From Olavius sp. associated proteobacterium Delta 1 (GTDB taxonomy: Bacteria; Desulfobacterota; Desulfobacteria; Desulfobacterales; JAFDCJ01), in contig CACVKW010000627.1 of assembly GCA_902749685.1 (NCBI GenBank), positions 1-46,065 of the forward strand: 46,065 nucleotides of DNA, read 5' to 3'. The position numbers and the translations under genes are program-made. Positions 31,889 through 38,762 of this stretch are shown here, piece by piece (the stretch's first letter is position 1; each line of letters begins with the position of its first letter). The notes under the pieces were generated by a model, which did not search any database, was not told where the DNA came from, and saw nothing but the letters and a program-made list of their open reading frames with translations.

Positions 31889-32345
31889 TAATTATACCCT
31901 CCGGGAAATTCGAAACCCCTGGCCCAGACCTGGATCGTATACACCACATTTTGTGAAACATAATTTCCCAGCTTAGAAAAAGCAGAAGCCAAGTAGTAGC
32001 CGTCGCGCCAGGGCAGGCCGAAACCCGAAATTAGAAACAAATCCGAAATTAGAAAATTATAATGACCAAAACAGTTCTATTTGATTTAAAACTAAGGTCA
32101 TGGTCAGTAAATACCGGATGGCGGCAAGGATTGATTTTGCCAACAAGTTGTGAAAAAAAATTGTTGCACGCGCAAAAGATACTGAATTTACACTACCTAA
32201 AGCCCATGGGAGATGGATAATTTAAGCCTAAAAATATTTTGAAAAAATAGATACCTGAATTTTTAAGTAACAATCATCGCTATAAGTCAATTGCGGTAAC
32301 TTGACCTCGTACGTCACTAAAGGTTATTTGCGTGCAAAATTCAGG
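31889..32345. other. 457-bp spacer inside the amino-acid importer locus
   Basis: No coding sequence was recognised. The part near 32023-32060 has tandem units CCCGAAATTAGAAACAAATCCGAAATTAGAAA. Positions 32140-32345 are AT-rich with an A8 run at 32155-32162. A short stem TTGC-GCGT-GCAA on the minus strand (about 32164-32175) is followed by a T run, so a weak terminator or attenuator after the binding-protein gene is possible. The gap suggests the binding protein and the membrane complex are expressed at different levels. Confidence 0.4.
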
Positions 32346-33242
32346 TTACTTCTTCCACCACCCATCCGATATCGGGTATACCATCATCTGGAGGTACTGT
32401 TGGTAGGCCTCTGACATGGGAATGGGCACGACCCCCTTGGGTCCCATCCACTTTTCATAAAGCGCATCGAATTTGCCGGTATGGATGGACCACAGAACCG
32501 TGTTGTTGACAAAGTCGCGGAAGTCGGAATGGCCTTCGCGCATGATATAGGCATAAGGCTCATAGGCGATGGCAAATGGAACCGTCATCCACTTGTCCGG
32601 ATTCTGATCCTTCATGCGCAATCCCTCCAGCAGGCTGCGATCGGTGGAGTAGGCATCGATTTTTCCGCTTTTTAATGCCAGCATGCCCTGGGGATGGGTT
32701 TCGGTGACAACGATGTTGGCTGGTTTGAACTTGCCTTCTTTGGCCAGCATTTCGACTGCTCTGAGGTTGGTAGTTGCCCGCGCAGCACCTACCAATTTGC
32801 CGTTTAGATCCTCAAGGCTTTGAACGCCGCTGTCTTTGGCCACCAGAAAGGTTGTCTCCGAGAAGAAGAAGATCATGCTGAAATCAGCCTGCTCCTCACG
32901 TTTTTGGGTATAGGTGGTCGAGCCCATTTCGACATCGACGGTACCGTTGACAACCATGGGGATACGGGTTTTGGGAGTTACCGTAAACGGAACGATTTCA
33001 ATGGTTTTGCCGAATCGCATACTCAAATACTTTGCCAGTTCGCCGGCCATGTCCACTGAAAACCCCACGTGTTTGCCGACCTTGGGATCGACAAAAGCGA
33101 AGGGGATCGAGCCCTCCCTGAATCCCAGTTTGATCTTGCCGGTTTTCTCGATCTTATCCATGGTTTTATCCGCCATGACCGGAACAGCCAAAAAGGTCAT
33201 TGCAATGACAACTGCCAATCCTATGATGCTAAATCTTTTCAT
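32346..33242 (-). CDS. glutamate/aspartate-type ABC substrate-binding protein (GltI-like)
   Basis: A 298-residue periplasmic protein of the SBP_bac_3 family with a Sec signal peptide (MKRFSIIGLAVVIAMTFLAVPVMA). The motif GFREGSIPFAFVD at about 40-52 and VGFSVDMAGELAK match the GltI/AatJ branch that binds acidic amino acids; NGTVDVEMGSTTYTQKREEQADFS and KIDAYSTDRSLL are also typical. AAGGAGG lies upstream of the start. It probably binds Glu/Asp or related acids; D-isomers or cysteate-like analogues cannot be excluded and would fit the neighbouring enzymes. Confidence 0.9.
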   Translation of the reverse strand: MKRFSIIGLAVVIAMTFLAVPVMADKTMDKIEKTGKIKLGFREGSIPFAFVDPKVGKHVGFSVDMAGELAKYLSMRFGKTIEIVPFTVTPKTRIPMVVNGTVDVEMGSTTYTQKREEQADFSMIFFFSETTFLVAKDSGVQSLEDLNGKLVGAARATTNLRAVEMLAKEGKFKPANIVVTETHPQGMLALKSGKIDAYSTDRSLLEGLRMKDQNPDKWMTVPFAIAYEPYAYIMREGHSDFRDFVNNTVLWSIHTGKFDALYEKWMGPKGVVPIPMSEAYQQYLQMMVYPISDGWWKK

Positions 33243-33524
33243 ACCATCCTCCTTTTTTGATTGGTTATTAATTTAGCGCTGTGAGCGGCAGATTGAAAAT
33301 TGGGTTGAAATTGGAAAGTTATAACCCTAGATGAGCGAAATTTATCCCCGATCATCCAGGGCCAGGGTTCCCCGTGAGATAATGTCGCTAAATAGAATTT
33401 TCTGATAAAAAAGTCAATTACAATAAGAGGTTGATTTATCTTGGGATATATCGAGCTAAGCTAAAGTATGAAATTATAAGGCGGACCACAATATGTTGTA
33501 TCCGCCATTTCGACAGCCCTTCCT

Positions 33525-34634
33525 TTACCATCCCCGCATCGGAGTCCACTCGTCGACGACCTGATCTTCTTCAACGACATGGTATTTTGGAAACAGGGCG
33601 GCGGTCAGGCAGGAATGGTTGGGGATGATCTGAAGCAGGCTTCCGACGGGATGCTTTTCGAAGGCAATCGGGTCATTGGAGGTGATCAGACCGTGTTCCT
33701 GGCAGATACTGAAAAGTCTTAGACGAGGATGATTCAGTACGGCCCCGAAAACAATTTCATCACCCAGGTGATCCGCGCCTAAATCTTTGGAGAGCGCCAG
33801 AGCGCCGGCATCGATCAGCATCTGATTGTGGGCCGGATAATGGGCCGCCACGGTGGTCAGAACCGTTGCCGCGACTTGCTCCGGGCGACAGGATCCAATG
33901 TCGGCTTGAAACTTGTCAAAAAAAACATAGTTGCCCGGACGAATTTCAGTGACGCCCTGCCAGTCGGGCGCATGCATTGCGGTGGGGGTTGAGCCGACAC
34001 TGACTGTATCGCATGCGATTCCGCCATTCTGCAATTGCTCGGCAAATTGAGCCATGACGTCACGTTCCTGCCTGGCAACCTCAACGATTTCAGCAGGATT
34101 GCTGCAGTGATAGGAATGGCCGGCGTGGGTTAGGATTCCTCTGAAGTCAATGTAATCGGAGGCAGCAAGCTGGCGGGCGAGCTGAACACTTGCGGGCTTT
34201 GACGGGTCAACGCCGGCTCGATGATACCCGCAATCCACTTTTAGAAATACCTTGAACTTGATACCATGCTCCCGGCCGTATTCTTCAACCGCTGACAGGG
34301 TTTGCGGCTGGTCGAGTAAAATATTGAATACGTTGAGACTGGCGGAAAGCTCGGCCGCTTCGCTCAACTTGTTGGCGGTGATGGGAAAGGCATAGGAGAT
34401 GTCCTTAAATCCAGATTTTTGATAAAATCGGGCTTCGGCCAGGGTCGAAACAGTGATGCCGGGCGCTTCAGGGGCCGTTTGCATTTTGGCGATTTCAGCT
34501 GTTTTGTGGGTCTTGACATGCGGCCGGAGGTTAACATTGTTCTTCTGCGCCCGCGCTTTCATCATTTGTACATTGGCTTTTAGCTTAGGAAGATCAATCA
34601 AAAAAGCCGGTGTTTTTAATTCTTCTATTCTCAT
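33525..34634 (-). CDS. D-threonine aldolase / D-serine dehydratase family PLP enzyme (DSD1-like)
   Basis: A 369-residue protein of the fold-III (alanine racemase N-terminal) PLP family. The motif RPHVKTHKT at 37-45 contains the PLP lysine. The C-terminal PNHSCLTAALF with H340 and C342 is the zinc site of eukaryotic-type D-serine dehydratases, D-threonine aldolases and 3-hydroxy-D-aspartate aldolases. The start at 34634 was chosen because homology starts at MRIEELKTPAFLIDL; the ribosome-binding site is weak. It lies upstream of the glutamate/aspartate-type importer on the same strand. Products would be pyruvate plus ammonia, or glycine plus an aldehyde, depending on the true substrate. Confidence 0.87.
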   Translation of the reverse strand: MRIEELKTPAFLIDLPKLKANVQMMKARAQKNNVNLRPHVKTHKTAEIAKMQTAPEAPGITVSTLAEARFYQKSGFKDISYAFPITANKLSEAAELSASLNVFNILLDQPQTLSAVEEYGREHGIKFKVFLKVDCGYHRAGVDPSKPASVQLARQLAASDYIDFRGILTHAGHSYHCSNPAEIVEVARQERDVMAQFAEQLQNGGIACDTVSVGSTPTAMHAPDWQGVTEIRPGNYVFFDKFQADIGSCRPEQVAATVLTTVAAHYPAHNQMLIDAGALALSKDLGADHLGDEIVFGAVLNHPRLRLFSICQEHGLITSNDPIAFEKHPVGSLLQIIPNHSCLTAALFPKYHVVEEDQVVDEWTPMRGW

Positions 34635-34757
34635 TTTGTTATTTCTAAAATTAAATGGACAGTTGAGATCAACTTTAATAGCAGCGCTGGGTTTCACCGC
34701 CTTCGGCAGGTCAACTCACGATCTTACCCTATACCTTATGCACCATGCGCTATTTAC

Positions 34758-34773
34758 TCCGCCCTGAAAAATA
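34758..34773. repeat. partial third copy of the dcyD/ubiG 3'-end element
   Basis: TCCGCCCTGAAAAATA at 34758-34773 is a perfect 16-bp reverse complement of 34951-34966, the right end of the neighbouring full element. The bases before it (ATGCGC at about 34746) also recall the element's flank. It is probably a truncated copy in the same 332-bp spacer. Confidence 0.5.
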
Positions 34774-34852
34774 TCCAATAACTTCAGATTTTAATTGCTT
34801 CTTAGTTTACATAATAAACAAGCCGCTGATTAGAATCACAAACAAATAACGC

Positions 34853-34973
34853 TTAAAAAACATGCGCAGCATAAAGTAATTAATCCGCGGAGTTTCGATA
34901 TAACAGCATTCTTCAGTATCCACCGAAGCGCCTTCAAACTTGTCATATGCTATTTTTCAGGGCGGATTAATTA
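34853..34973. repeat. 121-bp element with 12-bp terminal inverted repeats, copy 1
   Basis: TAATTAATCCGC (34877-34888) and GCGGATTAATTA (34962-34973) are perfect inverted repeats that bound a 97-bp unit. A 24-bp flank with ATGCGCAGCAT lies outside the left repeat. Read against the reverse complement of copy 2 (37119-37239) without gaps, the 73 internal bases match at 47 positions, and the flank at 19 of 24. The right repeat contains the TAA stop codon of the dcyD-like gene. It carries no coding sequence and resembles a MITE or a mobile terminator. Confidence 0.75.
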
Positions 34974-35965
34974 AGTATTTCATCCATATATACATACAAT
35001 GCCGGCGAGCCGCCGGTATGGACAAACAGTACGTTTTCATCTTTGCTGAAGAAGTCTTTGCGGATCAGGTCAATAAAACCGGCCATTGCTTTGCCCGTGT
35101 AAACCGGGTCCATCAGAATTCCTTCCAGCCTGGCCAGCATGCGAACCGCTTCCGCCATTTGCGGGGTCGGCAGAGAATAACCCGGCCCGACGTAATCGCC
35201 GAAACACAGCACCGCATCACGCGGAATCGCAGAATTGATGCCGACATGGGCAGCGGTCTGCTTGACAAGATCATAAACCATTTCTTCCTGCACATCTTTT
35301 TTGCGACTGACATTGACACCGATTACGGGAATATTGCTGTTGTTGCCGTAAAATCCGGTAATCAGACCGGCGTGGGTGCCGGTGCTGCCGCTGGCGCAGA
35401 CCACCCGGTCAATTTTAAGGCTATTCTCAAACATCTGGTTTAAAATTTCTTCGGCACATGCCACATAACCGGTGGCACCGATCGGATTGGAACCGCCACC
35501 TGGGATGATATAAGCCTTGCGCCCTTCTGAAGCCACCTCTTCGGCTACCTGCTGCATTTCATGCATCATGTCGGAGCCGCCCGGGACCACCTTGATTTTT
35601 TCAACACCCAACAACTGAAAAAGGAAATTGTTGCCCCCTGCCTCCGGGTTGTAGCTGTCGGCGACCCGCTCTTCTAAAACCAGTCGGCACTTCAACCCTT
35701 CTTTTACCGCAGCAGCCAGGGTCAGCCGACAATGGTTGGACTGCACCGCGCCACAGGTGATCAGCGTGTCGGCTCCCCGGGCCAGGGCCTCGGCTGCCAG
35801 AAATTCGAGTTTTCTGGTTTTGTTGCCGCCGCCGGTCAACCCGAGCAAATCGTCGCGCTTCATATAGATTGTCGGCCCGCCAAGGGTATCAGAAAGTCTG
35901 GACAGTTTTTCAATCGGGGTTTGCCCCGCGGTGTAGCGTCGGCGTGGGAATTTGGCCAGATTCAT
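34967..35965 (-). CDS. D-cysteine desulfhydrase / L-cysteate sulfo-lyase family PLP enzyme
   Basis: A 332-residue protein of the ACC deaminase/D-cysteine desulfhydrase family. IYMKRDDLLGLTGGGNKTRKLEF contains the predicted PLP lysine K49; CGAVQSNHCR (72-81) and IPGGGSNPIGATGYV are the other active-site blocks. The sequence is also close in pattern to CuyA, the L-cysteate sulfo-lyase, so the product could be pyruvate, ammonia and either sulfide or sulfite. For a sulfate- or sulfite-respiring host, sulfite release from cysteate would be useful, but this is inference. CAGGAG precedes the start. Its stop codon lies inside the terminal repeat of the element at 34853-34973. Confidence 0.87.
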   Translation of the reverse strand: MNLAKFPRRRYTAGQTPIEKLSRLSDTLGGPTIYMKRDDLLGLTGGGNKTRKLEFLAAEALARGADTLITCGAVQSNHCRLTLAAAVKEGLKCRLVLEERVADSYNPEAGGNNFLFQLLGVEKIKVVPGGSDMMHEMQQVAEEVASEGRKAYIIPGGGSNPIGATGYVACAEEILNQMFENSLKIDRVVCASGSTGTHAGLITGFYGNNSNIPVIGVNVSRKKDVQEEMVYDLVKQTAAHVGINSAIPRDAVLCFGDYVGPGYSLPTPQMAEAVRMLARLEGILMDPVYTGKAMAGFIDLIRKDFFSKDENVLFVHTGGSPALYVYMDEILN

Positions 35966-36004
35966 TTTGATGCTCCTGATTTAATTTTATTGGACACGGA
36001 TCTT

Positions 36005-36075
36005 AAAAAGGTTCAAAGGTTCACAGTTAATAGGTTCAGGGCTACGGGTTCCTTGTTCAGAGTTTCAGTCTCCAG
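36005..36075. repeat. GTTCA-type degenerate repeat patch
   Basis: Units such as AAGGTTCAAAGGTTCACAG, TAGGTTCAGGG and TTGTTCAGAG follow one another in the 440-bp spacer between the divergent dcyD-like and ubiG-like genes. Their complement resembles the GAACCCTGAACC patch at 1648-1685, so they look like members of one dispersed family. Nothing else was recognised in 36076-36330. Confidence 0.45.
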
Positions 36076-36333
36076 CCTGCTGCAATCGACCCGAGGAAAT
36101 ACCTTCAGAAATATAATCGAATTAATATCCCCGTTTCCCGTGGTCGACGGACCATCCGGCTTAAGATGGGTTATTTTGAGGTACTGACCTCAAATCTTGC
36201 TAAGATCATGCATTTTAACCCTGGGCCCTAAGCGTTGACCTGTGAACGGTCATGACTAACTAGCATTGGGAAAGTTTCAAAAAAAGGATCGACTGTCAAT
36301 AGGCAGTTAAAAATATTTTAAGCTCTTATTGAC

Positions 36334-36362
36334 TTGACGACGCCGTGACTGAATTGTATTTT
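36334..36362 (+). promoter_or_regulatory. sigma-70-type promoter for the ubiG-like gene
   Basis: TTGACG (36334-36339), a 17-base gap, then TATTTT (36357-36362). The -35 box and spacing are near ideal and the -10 box is fair. It lies about 44 bp upstream of the chosen ATG at 36406, which would leave a short leader. Confidence 0.5.
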
Positions 36363-36405
36363 CTGTATTTACTGTTAATTAAAATAGATGTTGAGAGCTT
36401 TAAAT

Positions 36406-37125
36406 ATGAACGAGAATTATTCTGAAAAGGACTTTGCCAACATCGATGCGGCGGAGCTTGCCAAGTTCGAAGCCATGGCTCCGATCTGGTGGGATAAAAA
36501 CGGCGTGCAGAAACCGCTGCACGATATCAACGTGCTGCGGGTCGACTATATTAACACGCAGGCGCCCCTTGCGGGCAAGAATGTGTTGGATGTGGGGTGC
36601 GGCGGCGGAATTCTGTCCGAAAGCATGGCTGCGCTGGGTGCGGTGGTCACCGGAATCGATGCCAGCCCGGCGCCGCTGGCGGTGGCAAAAATGCATCTGA
36701 AGGAATCCGGTTTGCAGGTCGACTACCAGATGGCCACTGCTGAAACTTTTGCCGCCGGGCATCCCGACCGATTCGATGTGGTTACCTGCCTGGAACTGTT
36801 GGAACATGTACCCGAACCGGCTTCCGTGGTTGCGGCCTGTCAGCGACTGGTTAAACCCGGTGGTGACGTTTTGTTTGCCACCTTGAACCGCAACCCCAAA
36901 TCCTTTTTGTTTGCCATCATCGGCGCCGAGTACCTGCTGCGAATGGTGCGGCGGGGGACGCACAGCTACCGCAAGTTTGTCAAACCCTCCGAGCTCGATG
37001 GCTGGGCCGGGGCCGCCGGCTTGACCCTGCAGGATCTGACCGGACTGCATTACAATCCATTTTTGAGACGATATTCGATGGGCGGCAATACCCATGTCAA
37101 TTACATGATGCATTTTCGTAAATAA
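36406..37125 (+). CDS. ubiG: UbiG-like SAM-dependent O-methyltransferase
   Basis: A 239-residue cytoplasmic methyltransferase. The N-terminal signature FEAMAPIWWDKNGVQKPLHDINVLRVDYI is that of UbiG, followed by the SAM motif NVLDVGCGGGILSES (59-73) and motif II/III regions (DVVTCLELLEHVPEP; LVKPGGDVLFATLNRN). UbiG carries out the two O-methylations of ubiquinone synthesis. The start at 36406 is preferred over 36388 because a GAGAG lies before it. No other ubi gene is near, and ubiquinone is not expected in a strict anaerobe, so the in vivo substrate is uncertain. The stop codon lies in the end of the repeat element at 37119-37239. Confidence 0.87.
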   Translation: MNENYSEKDFANIDAAELAKFEAMAPIWWDKNGVQKPLHDINVLRVDYINTQAPLAGKNVLDVGCGGGILSESMAALGAVVTGIDASPAPLAVAKMHLKESGLQVDYQMATAETFAAGHPDRFDVVTCLELLEHVPEPASVVAACQRLVKPGGDVLFATLNRNPKSFLFAIIGAEYLLRMVRRGTHSYRKFVKPSELDGWAGAAGLTLQDLTGLHYNPFLRRYSMGGNTHVNYMMHFRK

Positions 37126-37239
37126 TCCGCCATGTAAAAGAGTATATTGCATGTTTGTTAGCTTATCTGTGAATCTTGAGCTATGGTGATATATCAAGGC
37201 TCTGCGGATTATTTAGTTAATGCTGCGCATTTTTTTTCT
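37119..37239. repeat. 121-bp element with 12-bp terminal inverted repeats, copy 2 (inverted)
   Basis: TAAATAATCCGC (37119-37130) and GCGGATTATTTA (37204-37215) are perfect inverted repeats bounding 97 bp, exactly the size of copy 1. The flank with ATGCTGCGCAT lies outside the right repeat (37216-37239). Copy 2 is in the opposite orientation to copy 1, yet in both copies the same end of the element meets a gene's stop codon in the same register (AAA TAA TCC GC for ubiG, AAT TAA TCC GC for the dcyD-like gene). Confidence 0.75.
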
Positions 37240-37352
37240 TGTATAGTGTAGTGTCACAATGAAAATATTGGGTAAATGAGTTAAATTTTGCCTGCAAACA
37301 CGCATCGGATAAATACTTTATTGCTGACAACAGCGCGTGTGAAATTCAGATA

Positions 37353-37532
37353 TTAAGAAAACAGATGTCGCCGGATGTCAATGCCGTATTTTCTGATACG
37401 ATTCCAAACTGTTCCCCGGTTCACCCCCAGTATTCGTGCAAATGTTAAATCACTATGTTTAAACGAAATGTTCAATTCCCACTGTCCGCATATATTATCA
37501 ACGAAACAATGGTAGTTGTATTTTAAATATAA
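37353..37532 (-). pseudogene. remnant of an NtrC-type regulator: C-terminal Fis-family helix-turn-helix
   Basis: On the minus strand an open stretch of about 60 codons without a start codon (the TGA at 37533-37535 precedes it) ends with FARILGVNRGTVWNRIRKYGID and a stop at 37353-37355. This is the Fis-type DNA-recognition helix found at the end of sigma-54-dependent activators (pattern AARLLGINRxTLxRRIKxYGI). No AAA+ or receiver part is present upstream, where the hydrogenase promoter lies. Activators of this class (HupR/HoxA) often control NiFe hydrogenases, so this may be a trace of a lost local regulator. Confidence 0.65.
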
Positions 37533-37569
37533 TCAAGCACATATCGATTTTTTAACAAAAGAGCTAAAA

Positions 37570-37585
37570 GGGCATAGTTTTTGTA
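37570..37585 (+). promoter_or_regulatory. sigma-54-like promoter upstream of the hydrogenase genes
   Basis: GGGCATAGTTTTTGTA fits TGGCAC-N5-TTGC(A/T) with the right spacing between the GG at 37571-37572 and the TTG at 37581-37583. The -12 element is GT instead of GC, and the first base differs, so it is an imperfect match. It lies 60 bp before the small-subunit start. Confidence 0.3.
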
Positions 37586-37645
37586 TATAGTCATCGGTTT
37601 AATGCATATGTCATATTATCCAGTCTACACCTGAGGAGGTAAGCG

Positions 37646-38614
37646 ATGACAGATACCCGGGATACAGAAGTAATATTAAGACAAAGAGATATTACCCGTA
37701 GAGAATTTCTGAAATTTTGCGGGGTCGTGGCCGGTGCTTTGGGTCTGGGCCCGGTCTTTGGGCCGAAAATAGCCGAAGCATTGACCGGCTCAAACCGCCC
37801 ACCGGTGCTATGGCTTCATTTTTCAGAATGTACCGGTTGCACAGAGGCAGTATTACGAACCACAGCACCTTGGTTTGACGAATTGATTATGGGAGCCCTA
37901 TCGCTCGATTACCATGAAACGCTGATGGCTGCGGCTGGAGACACGGTTGAAAATATTTTGACAGAGGCTTCCGAGCAGTATGCCGGCGAATTTTTCTGCG
38001 TGGTGGAAGGTGCTATTCCGACTGCTGAAAATGGTACCTTCGGCATGATTGGCGGTCGAACAATGCTCAGTATCGCCCAGGATATTTGTCCGAAGGCTAA
38101 AGCCATCATTGCTACCGGGACCTGCGCATCGTATGGCGGACTCCCGGCGGCCGATCCCAATCCGACCGGGGCAAAAGGTATTGCGGATGCTTTGACCTCG
38201 CTCAGGGTGCCGGTCGTGAACCTGCCCGGGTGCCCGCCGAATCCAATCAATTTTGTGGGCCTGATAGCCACCTATTTACTCGAAGACAAACTTCCGGAGT
38301 TAGACCGATTCGGCCGGCCGGTGTTTGCCTATGGCGAAAAAGTCCATAAAAGATGTCCGTTTAAAGAAAATCGGACCGGGCGATGTCTGGAAGATGCCGG
38401 CTGCAAAGGCAAATATAGCTACAATAATTGTCCATCTATCAAGTTTAACGAAGGCACCAGCTTTCCGATGCAAGCCGGTCATCCCTGTATCGGTTGCAGT
38501 GAACCGAGTTTCTGGGACCGAATGACCCCCTTTTACACGGAGTATGAAGGTGATTTTGGTGGTAAAAAGCGTATGAAATTTGCCCATGTATCGAATGATG
38601 ATGATTTAGGTTAA
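37646..38614 (+). CDS. NiFe hydrogenase small subunit, periplasmic (HynB/HyaA type)
   Basis: A 322-residue iron-sulfur subunit. A twin-arginine signal (ITRREFLKFCGVVAGALGLG, R18-R19) directs export of the folded dimer. Cluster ligands are visible: C62 and C65 in SECTGCTE, then GTCASYGG and PGCPPNP for the proximal cluster; VHKRC, GRC and AGCKG for the distal cluster; NNCP and HPCIGCSEPSFWD for the medial cluster. The protein ends KFAHVSNDDDLG with no C-terminal membrane anchor, unlike HyaA/HupS, and resembles the soluble Desulfovibrio type. GAGGAGGT precedes the start. The large subunit follows after a 148-bp gap. Confidence 0.95.
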   Translation: MTDTRDTEVILRQRDITRREFLKFCGVVAGALGLGPVFGPKIAEALTGSNRPPVLWLHFSECTGCTEAVLRTTAPWFDELIMGALSLDYHETLMAAAGDTVENILTEASEQYAGEFFCVVEGAIPTAENGTFGMIGGRTMLSIAQDICPKAKAIIATGTCASYGGLPAADPNPTGAKGIADALTSLRVPVVNLPGCPPNPINFVGLIATYLLEDKLPELDRFGRPVFAYGEKVHKRCPFKENRTGRCLEDAGCKGKYSYNNCPSIKFNEGTSFPMQAGHPCIGCSEPSFWDRMTPFYTEYEGDFGGKKRMKFAHVSNDDDLG

Positions 38615-38659
38615 TATGCCAGGAATTTAGGTAGAATAGTTAACTTATATGATGATTAG

Positions 38660-38685
38660 AAGTGGGTTCGAATCCACTTCGAACC
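38660..38685 (+). promoter_or_regulatory. two mutually exclusive hairpins between hydrogenase subunit genes
   Basis: AAGTGG-GTTCGAAT-CCACTT (38660-38679) and GGTTCGAA-TCCAC-TTCGAACC (38665-38685) overlap, so the transcript can form only one at a time. The first also resembles a tRNA T-arm (GGTTCGAATCC), but no other tRNA part is present. It sits in the 148-bp gap before the large-subunit gene. Confidence 0.55.
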
Positions 38686-38762
38686 GACCCGGTGAAGCTA
38701 ATTTTACACACTCAGAGCGGGAAAGGATCATTGAATTTGAAAAAAATTGAAAGGATTGCAAC

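Noticed and set aside
36400..37197. 265-codon open frame on the minus strand
   Set aside because: Antisense to the UbiG-like gene, with no domain of its own.
38660..38680. tRNA-like T-arm (GGTTCGAATCC)
   Set aside because: No acceptor stem, D-arm or anticodon arm can be placed on either side, and no CCA end is seen; treated as hairpins instead.
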